From Rhizobacter terrae (GTDB lineage Bacteria; Pseudomonadota; Gammaproteobacteria; Burkholderiales; Burkholderiaceae_C), in the NCBI RefSeq assembly GCF_003852895.1, contig NZ_QUSW01000002.1, positions 620,001 through 684,000 of the forward strand: 64,000 bases of DNA. Reading direction: 5' to 3'. How positions within the stretch are numbered: position 1 is the first letter of the stretch; every line of letters starts with the position of its first letter. Both the position numbers and the translations under genes were made by a program. Shown piece by piece: positions 15,067-22,923 of the stretch. A model generated the notes under the pieces. That model was given only the letters and a program-made list of their open reading frames with translations. It was not told the DNA's origin and made no database searches.

Positions 15067-16034
15067 CCCTGGCCAGCCACGAGCTGGGCGAAGCGCTCCA
15101 GGTCGATGTTGCCGCCAGACAGCACGATGCCCACCCGCTTGCCGCGCACATCCAGCTTGCCGGTGAGCACGGCGGCGGCCGCGAGGCAGCCGGTGGGCTC
15201 CACGACGAGCTTCATCCGCGCGGCGAAGAACTTCATCGTCTCCACCAGCTCCGCGTCGCTGACCGTGACCACGCGCACACCGAGTTCACGCAGCACCGGG
15301 AAGGTGTGCTGCCCGAGCGAGCGGCTCTGCGCGGCATCGGCGATGGTGCGCGGCGTCTCGATGCGGACGATCTCGCCCTTGGCCAGGCTCTGCTGCGCAT
15401 CGTTGCCGGCCTCGGGCTCGACACCGACGATGTCGCACCGGGGGCTGAGGCTGCGCGCCGCCGTGGCCGTGCCGCTCAACAAGCCACCGCCGCCCAGCGG
15501 CGTGACGATGAGGTCCAGCTCGCCCACCTCCTCGAACAGCTCCTTGGCGACCGTGCCCTGCCCGGCCATCACGCGCGGATGGTCGAAGGGCGGAATGAAG
15601 GTCATGCCGCGCTCGTCGGCGATGCGCTTGACCACCACGGCCGGGTCTTCGGCATAGCGGTCGTAGCGCACCACCTCGCCGCCGTAGCCCTGCGTGGCCG
15701 CCACCTTCACCTCGGGTGCGTCCTTGGGCATGACGATGACGGCCTTCACGCCCAGCAGCTTCGCCGCCAGCGCGATCGCCTGGCCATGGTTGCCCGAGGA
15801 GAACGTGATGACGCCGCCTTCGCGCTGGGCCGGCGTGAACTGCGACACCGCGTTGTAGGCACCGCGGATCTTGAACGCGCCGATGCGTTGCAGCGTCTCG
15901 CACTTGAAGAAGAGCTGCGCGCCGGTGCGCCCGTCGGCGGTGGATGAGCGCATGACCGGCGTGCGGTGGGCCACGGCCGCAATGCGCTCATGGGCGCGGG
16001 CCACGTCGTCGTAGGAGATGGACAGGGAAGTCAT
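15063..16034 (-). CDS. PLP-dependent threonine/serine dehydratase-like enzyme
   Basis: 323 residues of the fold-type II PLP family (serine/threonine dehydratase, serine racemase, hydroxyaspartate dehydratase). The Schiff-base lysine is Lys55 in IGAFKIRGA. SSGNHGQAIALAA binds substrate carboxylate, LGGGGLLSG binds the cofactor phosphate, and VLSGGNIDLERF closes the site. It lacks the C-terminal ACT-like regulatory domain of biosynthetic IlvA, so it is a catabolic or racemase-type form. Substrate preference (Thr, Ser or 3-hydroxy-aspartate) cannot be decided. It ends against the GFA gene with a four-base overlap and is divergent from a LysE-type exporter. Confidence 0.88.
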   Translation of the reverse strand: MTSLSISYDDVARAHERIAAVAHRTPVMRSSTADGRTGAQLFFKCETLQRIGAFKIRGAYNAVSQFTPAQREGGVITFSSGNHGQAIALAAKLLGVKAVIVMPKDAPEVKVAATQGYGGEVVRYDRYAEDPAVVVKRIADERGMTFIPPFDHPRVMAGQGTVAKELFEEVGELDLIVTPLGGGGLLSGTATAARSLSPRCDIVGVEPEAGNDAQQSLAKGEIVRIETPRTIADAAQSRSLGQHTFPVLRELGVRVVTVSDAELVETMKFFAARMKLVVEPTGCLAAAAVLTGKLDVRGKRVGIVLSGGNIDLERFAQLVAGQG

Positions 16035-16099
16035 CGTGGTGAAGGCAGGTCAGTTGAGAGACAACGCCCGCAAGCTATCACGCAGCACACGCCTTGAAA

Positions 16100-16125
16100 C
16101 TGTGTGGCCTTGTCGATTGACACAG
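16100..16125. repeat. Inverted repeat in dehydratase/LysE divergent region
   Basis: CTGTGT (16100-16105) and ACACAG (16120-16125) form a perfect 6-bp dyad with a 14-base centre, in the gap between two divergent genes. A TTGACA lies at 16117-16122, but I find no matching -10 at the usual distance on the plus strand. Possible regulator site, weak evidence. Confidence 0.25.
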
Positions 16126-16210
16126 TGCGCGCGACAGCCCCACCCCTTGTGGCTTCACGCGATGCAGGCCCCTGCCTACGCTTGGCACCATGCCTGCCCA
16201 AGACCTCGCG

Positions 16211-16795
16211 ATGACCGAACTCATTCCACTGCTCACCTACTCGCTGGTGATGTCCAGCACGCCCGGCCCGAACAACATCATGCTCACGGCGTCCGGCGCG
16301 AACTTCGGCTATCGCCGTTCGCTGCCGCACATCCTGGGCATCGCGGCGGGGCATGGCCCGCAGATCTTCTTCTCCTGCCTCGGGCTGGGCGCCGTGTTCC
16401 ACACCTGGCCGGTGCTGCACCAGGTGTTGCGCATCGTGGGCGCGGCCTACCTCGTCGTGCTGGCGTGGAAGCTCGCGGGCTCCGCGGTGGGCCACAGGGA
16501 CATGGAGCGGCCGCTGTCGTTCTGGCAGGCGCTGTCCTTCCAGGCGGTGAATCCCAAGGGCTGGGTCAAGGCCGTCACGGTGGCCACCGTGTTCATGCCG
16601 CCCGGCATGGGCGTGCTGGGCGGGTCCGCGCTGGTCACGGCCATCTCGATCGCCATCAACCTGCCCTGCGTGTCGATGTGGGCGCTGTTCGGCGTGGCCA
16701 TCCGCCGGCTGCTCGTGCAGCCGCTGCACCGCAAGCTGTTCAATGCCATCATGGCGTCCTCGCTGGTCGTCCTCGCGATCGCGCTCATGCTCTGA
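16211..16795 (+). CDS. LysE/RhtB family amino-acid exporter
   Basis: An inner-membrane exporter of 194 residues with about six membrane helices. The family signature is at the N-terminus (LLTYSLVMSSTPGPNNIMLT), followed by ANFGYRRSLPHILGIAAGHG and the conserved FQAVNPKGWVKAV. Such proteins export amino acids or related small solutes by proton antiport. The ATG at 16211 gives the usual family start; one seven codons earlier (16190) is also open. A MocR-type regulator gene begins 20 bases downstream on the same strand and may regulate it. Confidence 0.9.
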   Translation: MTELIPLLTYSLVMSSTPGPNNIMLTASGANFGYRRSLPHILGIAAGHGPQIFFSCLGLGAVFHTWPVLHQVLRIVGAAYLVVLAWKLAGSAVGHRDMERPLSFWQALSFQAVNPKGWVKAVTVATVFMPPGMGVLGGSALVTAISIAINLPCVSMWALFGVAIRRLLVQPLHRKLFNAIMASSLVVLAIALML

Positions 16796-16815
16796 CCCGC
16801 CCGTCTGAACCTCCC

Positions 16816-18264
16816 GTGTTTCCGCTCGACCGCCAATCCACCATTCCCCTGGCCGACCAGATCGAGTCGCGCCTCGTGGCGCTCATCGAGGCCGGCCAGT
16901 TGCCCGCGGGCGCGAAGCTCACCTCCATCCGCTCGATGGCCACGCAACTGGGCGTGAGCCCGAACACCGTCATCACCGCCTACGACCGCCTGGTGGCCCA
17001 GGGCCTGGTGGATTCGCGCGGCACCGCCGGCTTCTTCGTGTGCGAGGCCGCCTCCCCCGAGCCGCTGCCCAGCCGCCTCGAAGCCGGCGAAGAGCACGAC
17101 GCCGTCTGGCTCGTGCAGCAGGCCCATGACCAGCGCGCCAACATGCTGCCCGCCAGCAGCGGCGCCCTGCCCGTGTCGTGGCTGGAAGACGCGATTCCCG
17201 CCGCGGTGGTGCAGCGCGGCCTGGCCCGCAGCGTGGGCGGCATGGCCGCGCGCTGCCCGCCGCAAGGCATGCCCGAGCTGCGCGAGCGGCTGGCGATGTT
17301 CATGCGCGGCCAGGGCATCGCCACCGACGCGAGCCGCGTGCTCACCACCTTCGGCGGCACGCACGCGATCGACCTGATCTGCCGCTCATTCCTGAAAGCC
17401 GGCGACACGGTGCTGGTGGAGACACCCGGCTACCACCTGCTGTTCGACCGGCTGCGCGAGGCCGGCGTGAACATGGTGGGCATCATGCGGGGCCACGACG
17501 GCCCGGACCTGGACCAGATCGAGGCCGCCTGCATCGAGCACCGGCCGCGGCTCTTCTTCATCCAGAGCGTGCTGCACAACCCCACGGGCTGGGCCTGCAG
17601 CGCCGCCAACCTGCACCGCGTGCTGATGCTGGCCGAACGCCACGACATGCTGCTGGCCGAGGACGACGTGCACGGGCACTTCCACGCCGGGCCGGCCACG
17701 CGACTGGCCCAGCTCTCGGAACTGCGCCGCGTCATCTACTACTCCAGCTTCTGCAAGGCGCTGAGCCCGGCGCTTCGCGTGGGCTACGTCGCGGCCGAGC
17801 CGTCGCTGCTGAAGGTGCTGCTGCGCACGAAGATCCAGTCGGTGCTGACCACGTCCTCGCTCAACGAGAACGTGCTGCTCGAGCTGCTGGCGGGTGGCCG
17901 CCTGCGCAAGCACCTGGACCGGCTGCAGCAGAAGCTCGCCACCGCGCGCAACGTCACGGCCCGCGAATTGCGGCGCGCCGGCATGCTGCTCGACCGGCCG
18001 GCCGAAGGCGGCCTCTTCCTGTGGGGCACGCTGCCCGCAGGCGTGGAGGCCGACACGCTGGTGAGGGAGGCCTACCGCGAAGGCATCCTGCTGGCGGGCG
18101 CGGCCTTCGATGCCGGCAACGAGGACCAGCGGCACTTGCGCTTCAACGTGGTGTATGCCCAGCACCCCAAGCTCATCGACTTCCTGTCGCAGCGCCTGCA
18201 GGCCTTGTCGCAGGCGACACGCGTCATCCAACGCGCCGCCAGCCGCTCGCACGATCGTGCGTGA
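16816..18264 (+). CDS. MocR/GntR family regulator with aminotransferase domain
   Basis: 482 residues. Residues about 1-75 are a GntR-type winged helix (PLADQIESRLVALIEAGQLP, then RSMATQLGVSPNTVITAYDR). Residues about 110-470 are a fold-type I aminotransferase domain with HNPTG (254-258), the aspartate pocket AEDD (281-284) and the PLP lysine Lys314 in SSFCKALSP. MocR proteins use PLP to sense amines or amino acids and usually control neighbouring genes. Here the LysE exporter 20 bases upstream is the obvious candidate. The start is GTG at 16816, chosen because the HTH begins there; longer upstream frame overlaps the exporter. Confidence 0.92.
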   Translation: MFPLDRQSTIPLADQIESRLVALIEAGQLPAGAKLTSIRSMATQLGVSPNTVITAYDRLVAQGLVDSRGTAGFFVCEAASPEPLPSRLEAGEEHDAVWLVQQAHDQRANMLPASSGALPVSWLEDAIPAAVVQRGLARSVGGMAARCPPQGMPELRERLAMFMRGQGIATDASRVLTTFGGTHAIDLICRSFLKAGDTVLVETPGYHLLFDRLREAGVNMVGIMRGHDGPDLDQIEAACIEHRPRLFFIQSVLHNPTGWACSAANLHRVLMLAERHDMLLAEDDVHGHFHAGPATRLAQLSELRRVIYYSSFCKALSPALRVGYVAAEPSLLKVLLRTKIQSVLTTSSLNENVLLELLAGGRLRKHLDRLQQKLATARNVTARELRRAGMLLDRPAEGGLFLWGTLPAGVEADTLVREAYREGILLAGAAFDAGNEDQRHLRFNVVYAQHPKLIDFLSQRLQALSQATRVIQRAASRSHDRA

Positions 18265-18360
18265 GGCAATGCGGCAACCCTAGCGGTTTTGCGTGGCCCC
18301 GGCATCGGGGTTCACCGTGTTTGTGGTGTCGCGACTTCACCCGTCGTAACCAGCCGTAAA

Positions 18361-18374
18361 TGCATTGGAATGCA
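18361..18374. promoter_or_regulatory. Perfect 14-bp palindrome upstream of hypothetical gene
   Basis: TGCATT-GG-AATGCA is a perfect dyad located 56 bases before the ATG at 18430, in a 165-bp gap. It could be an operator for the downstream gene. A separate small hairpin (CCCCG-GCAT-CGGGG, 18297-18310) lies 33 bases after the end of the MocR-type gene and might help end its transcript, although no T-run follows. Confidence 0.35.
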
Positions 18375-18429
18375 AGGGGGACGGTCCGATATCTTCGTGC
18401 GCAAACTCACACCTACGAGGAGTTTGTCA

Positions 18430-18864
18430 ATGAGCCGCGTTCTCTCCTGGCCTCATACCCCCATCTTTCCGCACCTGCTCGACACGCTGAAGGTAGATCG
18501 GCACCCAACCGCCGTCACCGACAAAGGCACCATCCGCTTCGACCTGCCTCGTGGCACGGTGGAGATGAAGTTCTCGAACCCTTCGCAGCAACTGCACCCA
18601 GGCACCGAGGTGCAAGTGTGGTGGAAGGGCAGCGGCTTCGTCTGTGCCACTCCCGAAGACATCGAAGCGGAAACGCACGAAAGCGAGGAGTCGCGCAACA
18701 TCGCCGAGCGCGTGCACGAGGTGCGCGAGCAGCTCGCCGCCGCACGGCGCGAACGGCACGAGCGCTTCGTGAACGAGCTGGACATCGAACTGCCCGAGGT
18801 GGAGGCCGCCGAGCTGCCTCCTCCGGTGGTGGAAACGCCCGAGTCACAGCCCGCGGCGTTCTGA
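18430..18864 (+). CDS. Hypothetical protein
   Basis: A 144-residue cytosolic protein I do not recognise. The N-terminal half is beta-rich (GTIRFDLPRGTVEMKFSNPS, then GTEVQVWWKGSGFVCATPED) and could be a small beta-barrel. A charged helix follows (about 85-120, ERVHEVREQLAAARRERHER) and the end is acidic and proline-rich. The ATG at 18430 is supported by GAGGAG eight bases upstream; the frame is open further up without a site. It converges with the unknown gene at 18894 across a hairpin. Confidence 0.65.
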   Translation: MSRVLSWPHTPIFPHLLDTLKVDRHPTAVTDKGTIRFDLPRGTVEMKFSNPSQQLHPGTEVQVWWKGSGFVCATPEDIEAETHESEESRNIAERVHEVREQLAAARRERHERFVNELDIELPEVEAAELPPPVVETPESQPAAF

Positions 18865-18870
18865 TGCCCT

Positions 18871-18900
18871 GCGCTGGCACGCCTTGCGGCGCGTCAGCGT
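18871..18900. terminator. Imperfect hairpin between convergent genes
   Basis: Arms 18871-18883 and 18888-18900 pair at 10 of 13 positions around the 4-base loop TTGC. The structure spans the 29-bp gap between the ends of two convergent genes and runs into the stop of the leftward one. Likely a shared terminator, though no T-run is present. Confidence 0.45.
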
Positions 18901-19643
18901 GACTTCCTCCAGGCGAACAGGCCCCGGCCCGCACCTGCCGCATCGCGCGGCAGGGCTTGCGTTCGCGTGGTCATCAGGCAGCCCGACAGGTACAGCCCGT
19001 TCAGCAGGCGGCTCGCGCGCTCAGGGCTCATGCCCGGCCAGCGGGAAATGTCGTTGAGGCTCACCGAGTTCAGCTGCAACCGCTCGATGGCCGATCCCAG
19101 CGCGCCCGGTGCCTGCGGCCGTTCGCCGCGCCCGCTGGCCACGAGGCGGTACATCGCGGGGCCGGCGATGTCGGCCAGCAGCTTGTTGCGCGGGCCGTGC
19201 AGCGCCAGGCGCCACAGCATGTGCGGCAGCGAGCGGTAGTGCTCGGCCTGCGCGATGCGCTCGTACATCCAGTGCCCCGGTGGCCGCACGCCGGGCGGCT
19301 CGGTCGCCACCACGCGCAGCTTCGCCAGCGACGACATCGGCGCATCCAGCAGGTTGCGCGGCGAGTGGTACAGGTCTTCCTGAGGGAACAGCGTGACCGG
19401 CCACACGAGGCCATCGACCTCCACGCACACGAGCGCTGCCTCGCGATGGCGCAGGCAGGCGGCGATCACCTCCATCGCGTCCGAACTCGACGGGTCCGCA
19501 TCGAGGCGGCGAAGGTCGGCCAGCAAGGTGGTGGGCAGCAGGGTGGGACCAGACAGCCGCATGAACCCGCTGCTGCCGGTCTGTTGCCGCATCTGCTCGA
19601 AGGCGCTGATGCGCCACAAGGTGGAATCTTCGAAATCACGCAT
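18894..19643 (-). CDS. Conserved hypothetical protein
   Basis: A 249-residue cytosolic protein, no signal peptide. The N-terminal two thirds contain a mixed alpha/beta region (LLADLRRLDADPSSSDAMEV, CLRHREAALVCVEVDGLVWP, VTLFPQEDLYHSPRN). The last third reads like a winged helix (LQLNSVSLNDISRWPGMSPE, then RASRLLNGLYLSGCLM). Similar proteins seem to occur across Burkholderiales without a name. I chose the ATG at 19643 (MRDFEDSTLW), which begins the conserved part. A DNA- or protein-binding role is possible but not shown. Confidence 0.7.
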   Translation of the reverse strand: MRDFEDSTLWRISAFEQMRQQTGSSGFMRLSGPTLLPTTLLADLRRLDADPSSSDAMEVIAACLRHREAALVCVEVDGLVWPVTLFPQEDLYHSPRNLLDAPMSSLAKLRVVATEPPGVRPPGHWMYERIAQAEHYRSLPHMLWRLALHGPRNKLLADIAGPAMYRLVASGRGERPQAPGALGSAIERLQLNSVSLNDISRWPGMSPERASRLLNGLYLSGCLMTTRTQALPRDAAGAGRGLFAWRKSR

Positions 19644-19730
19644 GACGCCACCACTGTCGCAAAGCCGAGCGCATGCAGGCGTTCGGCTTTGCAACGAGGT
19701 GCGAGCGTTTGCCGGGAAAGTGTGACGGCG

Positions 19731-20402
19731 TTACTGATCGAGACGGATCGTGTAGTCCAGCACGTCGCCCCAGATCGGCGCGAAGTTGCAGCCCGTGGGC
19801 GGCAGGTTCCACGACAGGATGGACCGCGCGCGCCGGGGCTGGCCGCTCATCGGCTGCACGAGGCCCAGGTTCTGGTTGGCGTTGGTCACCGTGGCGAACT
19901 GCCAGGTCGGCGCGAAGTTCGAGTCCGACAGGTGCACGCTGTCGATGCCCACCGGCTGGAACACGCCGGCCGCATCGGCCACGCAATGCAGCGTGTACTC
20001 GCGGCTGCCCGGCAGCGGTGAACCACCGAAACCGAAGGGCTGCTTGATCTTCACGGGGCAGGCGAAGGTGCGGCGCTGCGGGTCATAGCCGCAGCATGAC
20101 ATTTCCTCGTAGTAGAGGCTGCCGACGTAGGCCACCTTGGCGCCACACTGGCGTGCCGCGGTGTAGATCGGGTCACTGGCCGGCACCTGCGCACCGTCGA
20201 TGGTGCCGCAAGACTTGTACTTCTCGTAGATGGAGGCCAGCGCCTTTGCCTGCTCGGCCTCCGGCATCTGCAATGCCGCGTCGACCTGCTTGGCCACATC
20301 GGCCTTCACCGAGGGTCCGCAGGCGGTGGTGGACTGCGCATGCGCCACGAACGGCGCAGCCAGCATCGCCACGATGGCGAAGAGACTTCTGAACGACTTC
20401 AT
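19731..20402 (-). CDS. Hypothetical secreted cysteine-containing protein
   Basis: A 223-residue protein with a signal peptide (1-22, ending FVAHA). The mature part begins with a short helical segment containing Cys pairs (TTACGPS, YKSCGTIDG, RQCGAK, MSCCGYDPQ, FACPVKIKQ), so disulfides are likely in the periplasm. The second half is beta-rich (GSREYTLHCV, APTWQFATVTNANQNLG). No known domain. AAGGAG lies 7 bases before the ATG. It is divergent from the chemoreceptor gene across 291 bases. Confidence 0.7.
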   Translation of the reverse strand: MKSFRSLFAIVAMLAAPFVAHAQSTTACGPSVKADVAKQVDAALQMPEAEQAKALASIYEKYKSCGTIDGAQVPASDPIYTAARQCGAKVAYVGSLYYEEMSCCGYDPQRRTFACPVKIKQPFGFGGSPLPGSREYTLHCVADAAGVFQPVGIDSVHLSDSNFAPTWQFATVTNANQNLGLVQPMSGQPRRARSILSWNLPPTGCNFAPIWGDVLDYTIRLDQ

Positions 20403-20505
20403 GATGTGCTCCTTGAGTGATGGTTGTGGTGTGGCCGGCGCGCGAGGAGCTCATCGGCCACGCGGAGAATTTCGGCGCTGACCGCACGCGCAGCAAGCGC
20501 CGACC

Positions 20506-20660
20506 TAGGGATGACCCGCGAAGCTAGGGAAGCGGGCCCTGTCGAGTTAGGGACGGTGCATCGCGATCGGCGTGAAGAAGTTGCGCATTCGCGCGCCGCC
20601 ATGGCCCCTTTCAGCTACATCCATGTAGTCAACTCAAGTTCATGCGCGCGAGCGTCGAAG
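20506..20660 (+). promoter_or_regulatory. Candidate control elements upstream of the chemoreceptor gene
   Basis: The 291-bp gap 20403-20693 holds no gene. It contains three direct TAGGGA repeats (20506, 20525, 20548), a perfect dyad CTACAT-CC-ATGTAG (20615-20628), and TCAAGTT (20634-20640) followed after 13 bases by GTCGAA (20654-20659). The last pair resembles the flagellar sigma-28 promoter (TCAA/TAAA, about 15 bases, GCCGATAA), but the spacing is one base long and the -10 match is partial. Chemoreceptor genes are often FliA-dependent, which is why I report it. Confidence 0.3.
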
Positions 20661-20693
20661 TCCGCGACACATCGACAACGACGGAGACTTCGC

Positions 20694-22250
20694 ATGCTTG
20701 CCAACCTGCGCATCGGCACGCGGCTTTCGCTGCTGGCCGCCAGCCTGACCCTGCTCATCGCGGCGGTCGCCCTGGTCAGCGTGTTCGGACTGCGGCAACT
20801 GAACGAACGCTTCGAGCTCGCCTACCGCAAGGACACGGTGCCGCTCGGGCAACTGGGCCTCGCGCTGGACACGCTGTACCGCAGCCGCACGCGCATCACG
20901 CTGGGCATGGAGTCGCAGTACATCAAGACCGCGGCCGAGCACTTCGACGCGATGGACAAGCTCGATGCGCAGGCACTGGCCACGCTGGATGGCAGCTTCG
21001 CGGTGATCGACGATGCGGCCGGGCGCGAGCAGGCCGACATCTTCAAGAAGAGCTGGACGGAGTACGTGCGTGCACGCGCCGACGTGATCAAGACCTTCAA
21101 GGAAGGCGACCGGCCCACGGCGGTGTCGAACTTCCGGCTCAACGTGCTGCCGCCCTTCGAGGCCGCAGCCGGCGCAGTGGCCACGCTGCTGTCGCAGCGC
21201 GTGCAGGCCACGGAAGCGGCAACGCAAGCCACGGCCGCGAGTTCCCGCATGCTCATGATGGCGACGCTGGCCGTGCTGGCCGCCGGTGTCGGCCTGGCCG
21301 TGGTGCTGTCGGTGGTCATCATCCGCTCCATCGTCAGGCCGCTGCGGCGCGCGGTGGAAGCAGCGCGCACCATCGCACGCGGCGACCTTCACGAGTCCAT
21401 TGACGCGCATGGCAGCGACGAGACCGCGCAACTGCTGCACGCCATGGCCGACATGCGCGACAACCTCGCGCGGCTGGTGAGCGAAGTGCGTGACGGCGTG
21501 AATGCCATGACCGGCGCCACCACCGAGATCGCCAGCGGCAACCTGGACCTGAGCAGCCGCACCGAGCGCCAGGCCAGCAGCCTGCAGGAAACCGCGGCCT
21601 CGCTGTCGGAGATGACACGCGCGGTGGCGCTGCATGCCGAAGCATCGCGGCAGGCCGAACAGCTGGCCACCGGCGCCAGCGAGGTGGCCGCTCGCGGCGG
21701 CGCGGTGGTGGGCGAGGTGGTCGACACGATGAGCGACATCCAGGCGAGCAGCCGCAAGATCTCGGAGATCATCTCGGTGATCGACGGCATTGCCTTCCAG
21801 ACCAACATCCTGGCGCTGAACGCCGCGGTGGAAGCGGCGCGTGCCGGCGAACAGGGCCGCGGCTTCGCGGTCGTGGCCGGCGAGGTGCGCACGCTGGCGC
21901 AGCGGTCGGCGCAGGCGGCCAAGGAGATCAAGGGACTGATCGCGATGAGCGTGCAGCGCGTGGAGGCGGGCTCCACGCTGGTGGGCCAGGCCGGCAGCAC
22001 GATGACCGACATCGTCGCGCAGGTCGGCCGCGTGCGCGACCTGATCGCCGAGCTGACGCGCGCCACGCACGAGCAAAGCGGCGGCATCGCGCAGGTGAAC
22101 GACAGCGTGACGCGCATCGACGATGCGACCCAGCAGAACGCGGCGCTGGTCGAGCAGTCGGCCGCGGCGGCATCGAGCCTGCAGACGCAGGCGGACCGGC
22201 TGGTGCACGCGGTGTCGGCATTCAGGCTGCCGCAGGCCGCTGAACAGTAG
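20694..22250 (+). CDS. Methyl-accepting chemotaxis protein
   Basis: 518 residues, Tsr-like topology. Transmembrane helix about 10-31, a periplasmic four-helix-bundle sensor (about 32-185) with the pattern of 4HB_MCP, a second helix about 187-210, HAMP (about 211-265), then the cytoplasmic signalling domain with adaptation regions and the highly conserved hairpin tip [20 protein letters not shown] / [20 protein letters not shown]. No C-terminal NWETF-type CheR-binding pentapeptide is seen (end PQAAEQ). The ligand is unknown. No other chemotaxis gene is nearby, so it is an orphan receptor feeding the main chemotaxis array. Confidence 0.95.
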   Translation: MLANLRIGTRLSLLAASLTLLIAAVALVSVFGLRQLNERFELAYRKDTVPLGQLGLALDTLYRSRTRITLGMESQYIKTAAEHFDAMDKLDAQALATLDGSFAVIDDAAGREQADIFKKSWTEYVRARADVIKTFKEGDRPTAVSNFRLNVLPPFEAAAGAVATLLSQRVQATEAATQATAASSRMLMMATLAVLAAGVGLAVVLSVVIIRSIVRPLRRAVEAARTIARGDLHESIDAHGSDETAQLLHAMADMRDNLARLVSEVRDGVNAMTGATTEIASGNLDLSSRTERQASSLQETAASLSEMTRAVALHAEASRQAEQLATGASEVAARGGAVVGEVVDTMSDIQASSRKISEIISVIDGIAFQTNILALNAAVEAARAGEQGRGFAVVAGEVRTLAQRSAQAAKEIKGLIAMSVQRVEAGSTLVGQAGSTMTDIVAQVGRVRDLIAELTRATHEQSGGIAQVNDSVTRIDDATQQNAALVEQSAAAASSLQTQADRLVHAVSAFRLPQAAEQ

Positions 22251-22290
22251 CGCGCTGCAAGGGTTTCGCCTTGCGCCGACAATCCGGCCC

Positions 22291-22917
22291 ATGAACCTCA
22301 TCTACGTCGCCGACCCGATGTGCTCCTGGTGCTACGGCTTCGGCAAGACCCTCTCGGCCCTGCTGGCCGACCCGCGCGAGACCGCACCGCTGCAGCTGGC
22401 GCTCATCATGGGCGGGCTGCGGCCCTACACCACCGAACCCATGGCTCCCGGCCGTGCCGATGAAATCCTCGGCCACTGGAAACACGTGCACGAGGCCACC
22501 GGCCTGCCGTTCGCATCCGAGACCGCCATGCACCAGGACGGCTTCGTCTACGACACCGAACCCGCGAGCCGCGCCACCATCGCCGTGCGCACGCACTGGC
22601 CACAGCACGTTTGGCGCTACTTCAAGGCCGTGCAGCAGGCCTTCTACGCCGAAGGGAAGGACGTGACCCGCCCCGAGGTGCTGGCCGACGTGGCCGAAGC
22701 CGTGGGCCTGCCCCGCAGCAACTTCGCCAACGCCTTCGCGGCCGAGGCGACCCGCGAAGCCACCCGCGCCGACTTCGCGCAGTCGCAGGCCTGGGGCATC
22801 CGCGGCTTCCCGGCGTTGATCGCCGAAGCGAACGGCGAGCTGCACCTGGTCGCGCATGGCTACATGCCCGAGGACGAGCTGCGCCAGCGGCTGCTGCAAC
22901 TGGTGCCCAGCGCTTGA
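22291..22917 (+). CDS. DsbA family oxidoreductase (FrnE-like)
   Basis: 208 residues, cytosolic (no signal peptide), thioredoxin fold with helical insert. The redox motif is CSWC (Cys11, Cys14) in ADPMCSWCYGFGKT; the cis-proline loop is GIRGFPALIAE. This arrangement matches the DsbA/FrnE/HCCA-isomerase group, whose members do dithiol oxidoreduction or 2-hydroxychromene-2-carboxylate isomerisation. The CxxC pair argues for a thiol oxidoreductase. It begins 40 bases after the chemoreceptor gene and may be read with it. It converges with the hybrid kinase at 22924, only six bases apart. Confidence 0.88.
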   Translation: MNLIYVADPMCSWCYGFGKTLSALLADPRETAPLQLALIMGGLRPYTTEPMAPGRADEILGHWKHVHEATGLPFASETAMHQDGFVYDTEPASRATIAVRTHWPQHVWRYFKAVQQAFYAEGKDVTRPEVLADVAEAVGLPRSNFANAFAAEATREATRADFAQSQAWGIRGFPALIAEANGELHLVAHGYMPEDELRQRLLQLVPSA

Positions 22918-22923
22918 AGCTCC

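Noticed and set aside
16117-16122. Perfect TTGACA as a promoter of the LysE gene
   Set aside because: No acceptable -10 hexamer occurs 16-19 bases downstream on the plus strand.
16018-16815. N-terminal extension of the MocR regulator
   Set aside because: It overlaps the LysE exporter in another frame. The GntR helix-turn-helix begins right after the GTG at 16816.
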